NCBI RefSeq assembly: GCF_042453785.1 | Contig: NC_091666.1 | Coordinates: 28,664,501 to 28,728,500, forward strand | Length of the DNA: 64,000 nt | Source: Malus domestica | Taxonomy: Eukaryota > Streptophyta > Magnoliopsida > Rosales > Rosaceae | Direction: 5' to 3' | Part shown: positions 18,591 to 32,900 of the stretch, piece by piece | How the letters are laid out: each line of letters starts with the position of its first letter | Position numbering within the stretch: position 1 is the stretch's first letter | Position numbers and translations under genes: made by a program | Notes under the pieces: model-generated | The model's database searches: none | What the model was told of the DNA's origin: nothing | What the model saw: only the letters and a program-made list of their open reading frames with translations

Positions 18591-19483
18591 GAGAAATTTT
18601 TCATTGTGTCCGTAATACGAGTCAGGGGCGGAGGCAATATATGCCTAGCATAGGCCTAGGCCTACTCTCACTCTTTAAGCCCCTCTAAATATTTAGTATT
18701 AAATATTTATTTATTTTTTATAAACTTAGTATTATACATCTTTTAGTTTACATGAAATCTTTAAATTCTATTCACCAATAATTAAAACAAGAGGTCTTTT
18801 TTTCTTTTCACCCAACGACACTCATCCTAAAACTAAATCTAACTCTTATTTTGTATACAAGTCAATAACTCTTAAAATTAAAATCTAAAATTTACTTTAG
18901 TTTTATCAAAAGATATTCTTTTATATTGTCAACCTAAAGAATAATAAACTTTGAGCTTTTCCTCCTTCCCTTGTTGAATTTCATGTATTTTGCCCTCCAA
19001 ATTTTCAACCCAAAACAGTGTTAAGGTTTGTAAATCTCTGTGTTCTCTTTAACTTTTTACTAATAATATGATCTAAAAACATGATCCCCTAGCATTTTTC
19101 ATTGACTTGATATTGGAAGGTTAATTTCTTTTAATCCTCTTTAATCTTGATTAACTACTCTCTATATTGACTTGATATTGGAAGATTAATTTTAACATGG
19201 AAAAAGCATTTAGTGCCTCAAAAAAATTTAATTAGATCACAACTCCAAGCATGTATTATACCCTTTGGTAAACATTATCTATTTTTTTAACATTAAGTGA
19301 GGCCCCTCCTCATATAAAATCCTGGCTCCGCCACTGATACGAGTGATACACTACGTGTTATTACGTAGGAGGAAGTTTTATATTGTAAGTTGTTAATTTT
19401 TTAACACAAGTATCTCACCACATATATTGTGACATGTGATGTATAATTCCGTGTTCCGGATAAGCACTAAAAAATCTCTCGAT
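18588..19483. mobile_element. MITE split by a hAT element
   Basis: The outer ends GAGAAATTTTTCATTGTGTCC and CCGGATAAGCACTAAAAAATCTCTC are roughly inverted. A related element lies at about 33370-33545 (CGTGTTTCGGTCACACC, then AAAAATTCTCTC). The hAT element described next sits inside it. Confidence 0.6.
18615..19344. mobile_element. Non-autonomous hAT element, 8-bp TSD
   Basis: The 714-bp element (18623-19336) begins CAGGGGCGGAGGC and ends CTGGCTCCGCCACTG (inverted). It is flanked by perfect 8-bp repeats ATACGAGT at 18615-18622 and 19337-19344. The 8-bp TSD marks hAT. The interior is AT-rich and has no transposase. Confidence 0.88.
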
Positions 19484-19711
19484 GAGATGAATACAACTGC
19501 TCCATTTAAGAGTATGAAGTTCAAGAAATGGTTGATTTTTTATATTTAAATAAAAAGTTTAAAAAAATGCATTGAATCAGTTGGAAAATAATTTTTATAG
19601 TTTTTTTTTCCTTTTGTATTCTTTTTTTTTTTAATTCATTTTTAATTTAATAGTTTAAATATAAAATAAAACATTGTACAATATATATCTAAATTACATA
19701 TTAATAGAACT

Positions 19712-22143
19712 TGTCACAACCCGTCCCGAGATATACTTATCGGGGACGTGAATTGACGAATTTACCCTTGACGTGACTAAGGTACGTGTGATTTTTGGTA
19801 TTGGTTATTAAGTTCCTTCCTAAGTTCTTGGAAAGTGAAGTGGGATAAAAACTATATGTAATTTTGTGGTTAGGAAGTAGATGAATTGGATGGTGGGGAT
19901 TAAGTGGACCACACTTAAAACTCCATGTTCTCTCTCTCCCTCTCCCCGTATCACTCTCTCTCTCTCCTCCCTCACGATTCTTCCTCTCTCTCACCCCCAT
20001 CGTACGGACGGCAACCAAAACCACCCAAAACTTCGTGGATCGAAGCAAATAAGGTAAGAATCTTCACCCTCTTGAAGTTCTGAGTTGATTGGTGTTAGTT
20101 TTAGGACGTAGAACCTTCGAAAAACCCGTGAACCCGAAACCTCCATTTTTGGGCACTGTTCATGAAAACGTAAAATGTTGATTTTCAGGGAATTCTAAGC
20201 TTGTAGTGAGCTTAGTGAGGTCCTAAGGAAGCTCGGGAACGTTCGTTTGGAAGGTTTGGACGTCGGGATCGTCGAGTTCGACTTTGGCCGGTTTTGCTTG
20301 GATTTTTCCGGTGAGATTTAGTTGTTTTTAGAGCCTTAAAGTAGTGTATTGTGATTCTACATGTTTGGGGCTTCAATTTGATATATTATACAAAGAAAAT
20401 GGTTGAGAAACGAAGGAGAACAAGGCGTTTGAAGTTTGGCCGGAAACCGGCCGCCGGAAAAACCAGTCCGGCGAACCAAGGTTGGGGATGATGCGCGTGG
20501 GGGCGCGTGTCCCCGTGCTTGTCCTGGCGCGTGGGGGCGCGTGCGGGCTCCAAAATTTTTTCTAAAAATATGTCGACGTCCGTGACGTCGATTAGATCAC
20601 TGTGGTATATTCATATACCCAAATTGAGAACCGTATGAGAAAGTTATTACGAATTGTTGGTTAGGTGCTTTAAATAATGTTTTATGGTTATTTTGCATAT
20701 AGGTGAAAATGTGAATTGACGATCCGACCGTTGGATCGTCACCAAACTTTGATACGTTGTAATACGTAATATTTGAGGATTATAGGAACTTACGGATTGG
20801 GAATCCGAGTTACGGATCTTCCGGAATTGGAATTGTAAGTTCATAAAATAAAATGTTAACCGTCACTTAGTTTTGGAAATTGACGGAGATCCGACCGTTG
20901 GATGGTGATGAAATTTTAGAAAGTTGTCCTAGAGGTATATTGTGGACCTCTGGAAGTTATGGATTTAAAATCTAATTTGCAGATCTTCCGGATCGAACTA
21001 CGTAGTGACGTATTTTATATAAGTTAAAGTTTATCGATATGAATTTTGAGATTGGATTTGATTATTGTTTTAGGCGCCGATCATCATGACGCCTTGATGT
21101 GTTGTGCTAGGGAGTTGTAGGGCGAACTCCAGGTGAGTGGGCAGTTTTGTTTTCGTATTACCTATATATTATTGTTTTTCCCAAAAAAAAAAAAATGCTT
21201 TTATATGAAAATATGTTTTAAATGCCATGCATAGAATTATTTGAAGAAAATGTGAATTGTTATATGAATTATATGATTGATATATGATGCATACATGTTG
21301 CATGGTGCTGTGGAGGCACAGGTAAGTCAGGTGAGTTCATTATTCATTTAATTGATTGATGTTGAGACGTTTCCAGCTCATAACCTGCACCCTAGGTGTT
21401 AGTGCTTTATATTATTCACCACACCGCACGCTCGCCTTGGATCCAAGTAGGTGGATGTCGTACAGACCATGTGAGGGTTCCGACATGCTAGTCGTACAGA
21501 TCACTAGGCGTGATTCCGACTAGTGGGTGACCTTAGTTATGCGCGCTGATGATTGATGAGAGAAGCACTAGAGCGTATTTTTACACCTTTCATCGTACAA
21601 ACTACCTTACGTAGTTCCGAGTGATGTGCAGAGCAGGGCCGTATAGGTCACTGTGGTGACTCCGGCTGAGAGGGATATTGAGCTATTGAATTAATCGTAC
21701 AGGACCAACTGCAGGGTCTCCGATTGATTCCCTATTTTCACCTGATTTATATTTTGATTTATGGCATGGCATATTTTTCTTGAAAAATGTTAAAGAATTG
21801 GGATTTGAGTTTTGAGATTATGTATGGTTTTATATATACTATTTTCTGGGAAAGTATACAGGTTTTACGGTGAGGGGTTAGAAATGTTATAAATGAAGGG
21901 TTTTCGAAAGACTTTGTTTTACTGACCCACTCAATTTTGTTTTGCGCATCTCCAGGTTCCAGATTGCAGAGCTTTGGTGGCCACGAGGAATCCAACGGTG
22001 TTCTGACAGAATTCACAAAAGTAGGACTCACCCTCGGGTGTTTCATATTAGTAATTGTATCTTTAAAGCTTCCGAATTGTGTAAATGGTTACGTCACTCT
22101 CACGTGACGGCCAACATGCCCTCCTCCGAGATGGGGTGTGTCA
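19712..22143 (+). repeat. 5' LTR of the gypsy element
   Basis: It contains a CT-rich run (about 19928-20000), CGCGTGGGGGCGCGTG repeats (about 20495-20545) and paired GTACAGACCATG / GTACAGATCACT motifs near 21460-21510. ORFs inside are accidental and repeat in the 3' LTR. Confidence 0.9.
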
Positions 22144-22269
22144 GTTGGTATCAGAGCCTAGGTTGCAGTCCTGGACATCTTGAGAATTCCCTAGTGTCTT
22201 CTGTCAGAACTTTACCGCCTCGTGGATAGCCACTTTGTTCATATGAGCTTAGCTTCCCCGATTTAACTT

Positions 22270-25200
22270 AGTAATGGGAATTACTAATGTGATTCAGTCT
22301 ATTACCAAAAGGATTCCTCTTGAGACTGTGCATAAGTCGATTTTGAATCACTTTATGGAAATGAAAGACCAGAGGCAGCAGATAGATGGCTTAATCATTT
22401 GGAAAAGGCGTTTCAGATTCTGTAAGTTAGGGGAATCTTTCTTTTGAAAGATAGGTCGAGATGACTACCTGGTTTCTGAATAGTATTGAAATTGCATCCT
22501 GGTGGAGATAGAAGTCTTATACAATGTCACTGGAGGAAACAACTGAATGAGAATTGTTTAAAGAGTTGTTTAAGAAAAGGTTTATTCCTCCGGCACATAT
22601 GGATGGTAAGAAACAAGAGTTTACAATTTGAGACAAGGAAAAGAATGAGAATCAAAGGAAAGATGACCACGGTTAAGGTCATGTGTCTCAAGAACCTCAC
22701 AAGACTTAGAGCTTTAAAAGAAGTGAAACTAGAGCTAATTCTTCCAGCTTAGGTTAATGCCATTGCTTAGAGGCGAAGTAATAGATTTACTGGTGATCCC
22801 AGATCTTAAAGACAAGGTAATTCGAGTCAGGGAAATGTACCTTTGTGCCTTAGGTACAATATTTGACACTTTGGGGAGTGTGGGAATCAGTGAATGTGTT
22901 CATGTGGACAGTTGGGACATAGAGGTATGAATGGTCCCTAGAATCAGTTGTTACCCAGCAGTCTTCCCTGACACCACAATATCGATCCAACAGGTTTATG
23001 GACTTAGTAGTTTGGTCAGATGGGCCGTGGGTACAAGGATATTTGATGAGTTATAAATCCAGCCGTACATGCCACAAGAGGTGGATCCGGCGGACATATT
23101 ACTTGGAAAAAAAATTGATGAGTAAGTCGTATATGTCACTATAAGTGACTCCGGCTTATGTGCTGGCATGGTTGGACGAGCTTTAGACTCAGCTGTGCAG
23201 GTCAGTTGATATAATCCTTATTATTGAAGATGTACCAAAGAAAGTAGTGGATGAACACGATCGAGGCGTGTATATGTATTTTCTAAGAGAGGCAAGATGG
23301 TAATATTGTATCCTTAGGAATTGTTGCTTACTTATCGAGACAACAGTGAGTTATCTGTATTGCGGGCTGCAGACCGTAATATTTATAACTTATTTGTTGG
23401 ATTTGTTAAGCAAGTAAACAGGTAGGTTGCCCTACAGTGGTTTGGTGTTATTCAGGGTGTTCAGTGATGGTGGAAGAGATAGTTAAGCCAGTGAATCTTA
23501 TTTCGTTGGATATCGTGGATTTGGATGTGATTTTAGGCACAGATTAGTTGCGTTATAGTCATGACAAGATAGATTGCTATGGGAAACCAGCTACTTTCCA
23601 CCAATTTGGATGACTAGAGGTTACTTTTGTGAGTATGCAAAGTGGATTGAGTTAGGCCGTTATTGTGCTATGAGAACAAGATATAAATATCGAAAGGCTG
23701 CCCAGGGATATTTAGCTGAAGTGGTGCTAAATGATGTTGCTTCTAGTATTTTGGAAAATGTAAAGGTGGTTAGACATTTTCTTGATGTTTTCCCTGAGGA
23801 ATTACATGGATTGCCGTCGGGCGAAGATGTAGAGTTCAATGTTGAATTGTCTGCAGGTACAAATTTTATGTTAGAGATTGGTTCATGATGAGTTAAGGGA
23901 ATTGGAAATTCGGTTACATGAATGAGTTGATAAAGGTTTCATTCAAAGTACATCACGTAGAGGGAGCACCAGCTTATTGTTAAGGAAGAAAATGGACATT
24001 AAGGCTATACATTGAATATAGGCAATTGACTCGGGTAACGATTGAGAACCGTTATCCATTGTTGCATATTAATGAATTGTTGATCAATTTAGAGGTGTCT
24101 GCGTATTTCCTAAGATTGACTTAAGGTCGGGTTATTACCAATTGAAGAGTTAGTGATAATGTTCCTAAGATTGTTTTCAGGACTCATTATGGTCATTATG
24201 AGTTTTAGTGATGCTATTCAGATTGACGGGTTCTCCTACTGTTTTATAAGTTGATGGATGAAGTTTTCCAAGAATATCTTGACAGGTTCGTTATTGTTTT
24301 TATTGACGATACCTTGGGATACTCTAAGCCTAGAGCAGAGCATGTTATACATGTTAAATTGGTATTGCAAAGATTGAGAGAACATCGATGGTATGCTAAG
24401 TTTAGCAAATGTCAAGGTTGAATGGATTAAGTAGCATTTCTGAGTTAAGTTATATTGCTTAAGGTATTCAAGTGAAATTTTAAAAGGTAGCAGTAATTGA
24501 GAATTTGGAACAACCGCGAACCGTGGCTGAAGTTTGGAATTTTCTTGGCTTAGCAGGGTGTTATAGATGGTTTGTTGAAGGTTTTTCAGTTATTACCTTG
24601 CCATTGACGAGATTGATAAGGAAAGAGGTTAAGTTTGAGTGGGAAGGAAATTGTGAGTAAAGTTTTCAACAGTTGCGGTATTTCCTCACTTATGCGTATG
24701 TTTTAACACTTCAAGACGATAACGGTAATTATGAGGTTTTAATGATGCTTATTTGAATGGTGTTGGATGTGTTAAAGTGGAAGTGTTAAGGTAATTGTCT
24801 ATGCTCCGTGACAAATGGAAACCTCATGAGATAAATTACTCTACTTGTGATTTGGAATTAACAACTATCATCTTTGCTGGGAAGATCGGGAGACATTATC
24901 TTTATGAAGAAAAATGTAAGATTTCTATGAATCATAAGAGTCTCCAATATCTGTTTACTCAGATGAATCTTAATCTTAGGCAACGAAGGTGGATTGGGTT
25001 GCTTAGTGATTATGATTGCACGATCAGGGTGATCTTGAAATTGTTGCAACCAAAGCACTTGGTAGGAAAGCTCTAGTAAAAATTAATGCTTTGTATGCTT
25101 GTTATGTTTTCCTTCTTGTGGATTTGAGACCTACTGGGGTGAAGCTTAAGGTAAAAGTTAAGAAGAAGTTTTATTGGCTAATTTTTAGGTTAGGCTGATT

Positions 25201-26010
25201 TTAGTTGATTGTATACTTGACGCCTAGAAAAGTGACGAAGGAATTCAAGAATTAATTGAAGCAATTAAAGGAAGCAATTTTGATGATGTAAGTTGTTCAG
25301 TTTCGCAATGCATCCCGGAAGTACTAAGATTTATCATACCATTTGATCATGTACTATTGGCCGGGTAGGAAAAGAGGAATTTCTGAGTATGTAAGTATAT
25401 TATTTTATCAACAGGTTAAAGCGGAAAGGAAGAAACCTTTTGGTCGGATGCAACCACTTCCCGTTCCTCTGTGGAAATGGGAAAATATATCTATGGATTT
25501 TGTGTATAAGCTTCCCCGTACTCAGATGGAATTGATGGCGTTTAAGTGATTGTAGATCGGCTTACCAAGTCAGCACACTTCATTCCAGTGAGGGAGAAGT
25601 ACTCTCTGAATAAATTAGCTAAGTTGTTCACCACAGAGATTGTGAAGTATCATGGCGTTCCAGTGAATATTATTTCTGATCGAGATCCAAGATTTACTTC
25701 TAAGTTTTGGATAGCTTTTTAGGAAGCTCTTGATACGAAATTACTTTACAGCACTGCTTATCATCCTCAGACAGATGGATAATCAGAGAGGACTATTCCG
25801 ACGTTGGAGGATATGTTGAGATCTTCGGTGTTGCAGTTTGGTGATTCTTGGCATTGATGGAATTTGCCTACAATAATAATTTTCACTCGAGCATTGGTAT
25901 GTCACCATTTGAGGCACTTTATGGTAGGGCGTGTCGTACTCCATTGTGTTGGTCTGAGGTTGGTGAAAGAGTGTTGGAAGGCCCTGAGATTATGGATGAG
26001 ACTACTTAAA
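22270..26010 (+). pseudogene. gag-pol remnant of the gypsy element
   Basis: Fragments in all three + frames show polyprotein order: DVFPEELHGLPSG (pre-RT, about 23785), KFEW-type RNase H primer region (about 24630), then integrase (PLPVPLWKWENISMDFV, about 25465; KSAHFIP; VNIISDRDPRF; YHPQTDG; FEALYGRACRTP). In-frame stops and frameshifts are dense from gag through RT, and thinner in integrase. No active polyprotein could be made from this copy. Confidence 0.85.
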
Positions 26011-26018
26011 ATATTCAA

Positions 26019-26525
26019 GTGATTAAGTCTAACCTGAAAGCAGCCCAGGATCGACAGAAGAGTTTAGCTGATCGACATGCCACTGATCGAGTGTATGATG
26101 TGGGTAATTTGGTGTTCTTGAAATTGTCACCTTGGAGAGGTGTGGTACGATTTGGAAAAAGAGGGAAGCTAAGTCCGAGGTACATAGGACGCTATGAGAT
26201 CATTGAAAGAATTGGTGAAGTTGCATATCGGTTGGAGTTGCCTCCGGAGTTATCTAAGGTCCATAATGTGTTTCAAGTCTCTATGCTTCGACATTATATT
26301 TCTGATCCTTCACATGTGATTCCTCCTCAACCGTTGGAGGTTAATCCGGATTTGACTTATGATGAGGAACCAGTGACTATCTTGGATTGGAAAGATAAGG
26401 TTCTGAGGAACAAGACGGTGAGTTCGGTGAAGGTGTTGTGGAGGAACCATTCTGCAGAAGAAGCAACCTGGGAGACAGAAGATCGAATGAGGGAGATGTA
26501 CCCAAGGTTGTTCTATGGGTATTGA
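26019..26525 (+). CDS. Intact C-terminal integrase/chromodomain ORF of the gypsy element
   Basis: A 168-codon open frame: GPY/F-like integrase C-terminus (GKLSPRYIGRYEIIERIG, AYRLELPPELSKVHNVFQV) followed by a chromodomain (EEPVTILDWKDKVLRN, VKVLWRNHSAEEATWE). It ends at TGA just before the purine tract. As a stand-alone frame it has no start context. Chromodomains in this clade guide integration to heterochromatin. Confidence 0.8.
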   Translation: MIKSNLKAAQDRQKSLADRHATDRVYDVGNLVFLKLSPWRGVVRFGKRGKLSPRYIGRYEIIERIGEVAYRLELPPELSKVHNVFQVSMLRHYISDPSHVIPPQPLEVNPDLTYDEEPVTILDWKDKVLRNKTVSSVKVLWRNHSAEEATWETEDRMREMYPRLFYGY

Positions 26526-26580
26526 GTGGTTTAATTGGTTGTGGGAATTTCGGGGACGAAATTCTATAAGGAGGGAAGAT

Positions 26581-29019
26581 TGTCACAACCCGTCCCGAGA
26601 TATTCTTATCGGGGACGTGAATTGACGGATTTACCCTTGACGTGACTAAGGTACGTGTGATTTTTGGTATTGGTTATTAAGTTCCTTCCTAAGTTCTTGG
26701 AAAGTGAAGTGGGATAAAAATTATATGTAATTTTGTGGTTAGGAAGTAGATGAATTGGATGGTGGGGATTAAGTGGACCACACTTAAAACTCCATGTTCT
26801 CTCTCTCTCTCCCCGTATCACTCTCTCTCTCTCCTCCCTCACGATTCTTCCTCTCTCTCACCCCCATCGTACGGACGGCAACCAAAACCACCCAAAACTT
26901 CGTGGATCGAAGCAAATAAGGTAAGAATCTTCACCCTCTTGAAGTTCTGAGTTGATTGGTGTTAGTTTTAGGACGTAGAACCTTCGAAAAACCCGTGAAC
27001 CCGAAACCTCCATTTTTGGGCACTGTTCATGAAAACGTAAAATGTTGATTTTCAGGGAATTCTAAGCTTGTAGTGAGCTTAGTGAGGTCCTAAGGAAGCT
27101 CGGGGACGTTCGTTTGGAAGGTTTGGACGTCGGGATCGTCGAGTTCGACTTTGGCCGGTTTTGCTTGGATTTTTCCGGTGAGATTTAGTTGTTTTTAGAG
27201 CCTTAAAGTAGTGTATTGTGATTTTACATGTTTGGGGCTTCAATTTGATATATTATACAAATAAAATGGTTGAGAAACGAAGGAGAACAAGGCGTTTGAA
27301 GTTTGGCCGAAAATCGGCCGCCGGAAAAACCAGTCCGGCGAACCAAGGTTGGGGATGATGCGCGTGGGGGCGCGTGTCCCCGTGCTTGTCCTGGCGCGTG
27401 GGGGCGCGTGCGGGCTCCAAAATTTTTTCTAAAAATATGTCGACGTCCGTGACGTCGAGTAGATCACTGTGGTATATTCATATACCCATATTGAGCACCG
27501 TATGAGAAAGTTATTACGAATTGTTGGTTAGGTGCTTTAAATAATGTTTTATGGTTATTTTGCATATAGGTGAAAATGTGAATTGACGATCCGACCGTTG
27601 GATCGTCACCAAACTTTGATACGTTGTAATACGTAATATTTGAGGATTATAGGAACTTACGGATTGGGAATCCGAGTTACGGATCTTCCGGAATTGGAAT
27701 TGTAAGTTCATAAAAATAAAATGTTAACCGTCACTTAGTTTTGGAAATTGACGGAGATCCGACCGTTGGATGGTGATGAAATTTTAGGAAGTTGTCCTAG
27801 AGGTATATTGTGGACCTCTGGAAGTTATGGATTTAAAATATAATTTGCAGATCTTCCGGATCGAACTACGTAGTGACGTATTTTATATAAGTTAAAGTTT
27901 ATCGATATGAATTCTGAGATTGGATTTGATTATTGTTTTAGGCGCCGATCATCATGACGCCTTGATGTGTTGTGCTAGGGAGTTGTAGGGCGAACTCCAG
28001 GTGAGTGGGCAGTTTTGTTTTCGTATTACCTATATACTATTGTTTTTCCCAAAAAAAAAAAAAAAAAAAAAAGCTTTTATATGAAAATATGTTTTAAATG
28101 CCATGCATAGAATTATTTGAAGAAAATGTGAATTGTTATATGAATTATATGATTGATATATGATGCATACATGTTGCATGGTGCTGTGGAGGCACAGGTA
28201 AGTCAGGTGAGTTCATTATTCATTTAATTGATTGATGTTGAGACGTTTCCAGCTCATAACCTGCACCCTAGGTGTTAGTGCTTTATATTATTCACCACAC
28301 CGCACGCTCGCCTTGGATCCAAGTAGGTGGATGTTGTACAGACCATGTGAGGGTTCCGACATGCTAGTCGTACAGATCACTAGGCGTGATTCCGACTAGT
28401 GGGTGACCTTAGTTATGCGCGCTGATGATTGATGAGAGAAGCACTAGAGCATATTTTTACACCTTTCATCGTACAAACTACCTTACGTAGTTCCGAGTGA
28501 TGTGCAGAGCAGGGCCGTATAGGTCACTGTGGTGACTCCGGCTGAGAGGGATATTGAGCTATTGAATTAATCGTACAGGACCAACTGCAAGGTCTCCGAT
28601 TGATTCCCTATTTTCACCTGATTTATATTTTGATTTATGGCATGGCATATTTTTCTTGAAAAATGTTAAAGAATTGGGATTTGAGTTTTGAGATTATGTA
28701 TGGTTTTATATATACTATTTTCTGGGAAAGTATACAGGTTTTACGGTGAGGGGTTAGAAATGTTATAAATGAAGGGTTTTCGAAAGACTTTGTTTTACTG
28801 ACCCACTCAATTTTGTTTTGCGCCTCTCCAGGTTCTAGATTGCAGAGCTTTGGTGGCCACGAGGAATCCAACGGTGTTCTGACAGAATTCACAAAAGTAG
28901 GACTCACCCTCGGGTGTTTCATCTTAGTAATTGTATCTTTAAAGCTTCCGAATTGTGTAAATGGTTACGTCACTCTCACGTGACGGCCAGCATGCCCTCC
29001 TCCGAGATGGGGTGTGTCA
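26581..29019 (+). repeat. 3' LTR of the gypsy element
   Basis: Nearly identical to the 5' LTR. Main differences are scattered substitutions, a 2-bp change in the CT run and a longer A run near 28050. The end GGGTGTGTCA abuts TSD GAACT. Confidence 0.9.
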
Positions 29020-29024
29020 GAACT

Positions 29025-29250
29025 TAACCACCAAAAACCAATGAAATTACAGTTATAACCTTTAATACATAACTAGAAGAAAAAAAAATTAGATAAGGAA
29101 AAAATGTGGGCATTAATTCCACACAAACAACTTTTTACTTTTTTTTTTCTTTGAACCTGACAATCATGTCACCCTATCTTTACCCTCTAAACTCACACTC
29201 TCTCTCCTTAACAGCCAACCCTTTTTTTTATGTCTACCAACCCCTTTTTT
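29025..29250. other. AT-rich spacer after the gypsy element
   Basis: No gene or repeat is recognised, apart from T- and A-rich runs. Confidence 0.4.
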
Positions 29251-29414
29251 CGTTTTATCAAGCGATATTATTTACATTAAGGGATGGATGAGTGAGTTAT
29301 GTATCACAATGGGCCAGCAATAATGTAGTTTAAATTTGCATTTGGCGAAAATCCAACGTCAAACCTCTCACTTATCAATGAAGAAGAATATCATTAGATC
29401 GTAGTATTGAGTGG
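29251..29414 (-). mobile_element. tRNA-derived SINE copy 4
   Basis: AAGCGATATTATTTACATTAAGGG, then CAGCAATAATGTAGTTTAAATTTGC, ACCTCTCACTTATC and TCGTAGTATTGAGTGGC give the minus-strand family layout. Confidence 0.7.
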
Positions 29415-29456
29415 CAACAGTTAAAAACAAATAACTCCTCCCTTTAAAAAAAAAAG

Positions 29457-29600
29457 GAAAACTAATGAAAATGGTTTGAAAACTTTGAGTTTTAACGATA
29501 ATGACAAAATAAAGGGTAAAGTGAATAGTATAAGGATTGACTTTTTAGTGTAAAAATGTGGTTTTTCGTTAAAGTGAATGGTACCGGGAGTTTTTCTTTA
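29457..29600. mobile_element. Short MITE, copy of the 3272 family
   Basis: GGAAAACTAATGAAAATGG, then GTTTTAACGATAATGAC, ATTGACTTTTTAGTG and GTGGTTTTTCGTTAAAGTG. It is in the opposite orientation to the copy at 3272. Confidence 0.75.
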
Positions 29601-29718
29601 AAATTCCTTTAAAAAAAACCAATTTTTGAGAAAAGTAAAAATAAAAATTATATTTCTCATAGATAGTGTGTGTGACATTTGCTAGTATACATAATGTGAG
29701 AAGGCTAAAAAGGCGACA

Positions 29719-29920
29719 CTTTCAAAATACCTAAAATGCCCCCTCTTCAAAGAATGCAATTTAATAAAACTACTTCACATACATGACGGAGTAGTTACTA
29801 ATATAGTTTTTTATATTTTCATTTAGCTTTCAATATACCTAAAATGCCCCCTTTTCAAAAAATGTAATTTGACAAAACTACTTCACATACATGACGGAGT
29901 AGTTACTTATATATATATAT
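29719..29920. repeat. Tandem duplication, about 108-bp unit
   Basis: Both units contain ACCTAAAATGCCCCC, then CAAAACTACTTCACATACATG or a one-base variant, and ACGGAGTAGTTACT. Units start at about 29719 and 29827. They differ at few positions, so the duplication is fairly recent. The second runs into a (TA)n run at about 29910. Confidence 0.8.
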
Positions 29921-30430
29921 ATTCATTATTATATTTTTAAACACATGTAAATTCAGTTTTTTTTTTTAATTTATGCATATAATGAAGAAGAGCAAATTGC
30001 CGCACGCCTGCAAGGCTAGTAAAGAATATAAATTCAGGAGGCCAAATGGTGAATCATTCATAATCCCAAAAATACCCTCTCTAATTAAAATTTTAAATAA
30101 AACAATTTAATTTCACAAAAAATACAAACTAACAAAAGAAAAAATTGTCAAATGTGTAAGCGTGTAGCAAGAAACTACTTGCAAAAAGAGAGAATAACAA
30201 TACGAAAATCATCTTTGTCACATTTTAGACCAAATTGACACATTAAGAAGTTGCCAAATTTTTTGAGAATATTACTAAATATGTCTCATATTTCAAAATC
30301 AAATATCAATTGGTTTTTGAATTTCCTACCCAAAGTTAAAATTAAAAATAGTTTCAGTCTTTTTAGTATTTTTCATAGAATAAAAATAATTTTAGCCAAT
30401 TGATCAAAAAACAATAAAGTTTGTTCAATC
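29921..30430. other. AT-rich intergenic
   Basis: No coding pattern and no clear repeat boundary. Confidence 0.4.
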
Positions 30431-30845
30431 TTAGACCATCTCCAATGGTTGGGCTAAAAGCCAAATATTTTAGCCCGAAAATTTTAGTTTTTAGCCCAAA
30501 AATAGTTTTTCTACTCCAACCGTTCTAACCTAAAATTTTAGCCCGGACTTATTAAAGAATAAACTTAGGCTTTTTTTTTCTTAAATTAATTTTTTTTAAA
30601 TTAATATGTAGACTATCATAAATTAATTTTATGAATATTCTAATAAAAAAAATTTAAAATTCCGATAAATATTTTGACTCGGTTCGATGGAGCTCATACC
30701 GATTTCTTGGCTAAATTTTGGAGGGAATCTGACGTTAGTTTAGCATTTAGCATTTAGTCCAAATTTTTCCCTCGGGTTAGAGTGAGTTTGGGGGGAAATT
30801 TTTTAGAGTAATTTGACTTTTAACTCACCATTAGAGATGGTCTTA
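30431..30845. mobile_element. PIF/Harbinger MITE copy 2, TSD TTA
   Basis: Element 30434-30842 begins GACCATCTCCAATGG and ends CCATTAGAGATGGTC, flanked by TTA. The inside GGGCTAAAAGCCAAATA matches the 7010 copy. It lies 75 bp upstream of the ELP3 start codon. Confidence 0.88.
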
Positions 30846-30917
30846 ACAAACACGGACTGTAGCATAGAAACGGCAGTTCCTGTTAAACCTCTTTTCCTCC
30901 CCTCACTCTTCTCTCCC

Positions 30918-32899
<1,982 letters not shown>

Positions 32900-32900
<1 letters not shown>

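Larger units (their letters stand above)
19707..29024 (+). mobile_element. Full-length Ty3/gypsy chromovirus (Tekay-like), coding part decayed
   Basis: LTRs are 19712-22143 (2432 bp) and 26581-29019 (2439 bp), TGTCACAACCCG to GGGTGTGTCA, with TSD GAACT on both sides (19707-19711, 29020-29024). The primer-binding site at 22144 reads TTGGTATCAGAGCC (initiator tRNA-Met). A purine tract, AAGGAGGGAAGAT, precedes the 3' LTR. Internal order on + is gag remnant (about 22270-22760), protease/RT (about 23400-24480), RNase H (about 24480-25080), integrase (about 25340-26010) and a C-terminal chromodomain. A hand comparison gave about 22 substitutions between LTRs (about 0.9 percent). Long LTRs plus a chromodomain point to the Tekay/Del clade. 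Confidence 0.93.

Noticed and set aside
21759..22229. ORFs in the gypsy LTR
   Set aside because: They fall in LTR sequence; the 95-codon minus-strand frame recurs at 28635-28922 and has no family match.
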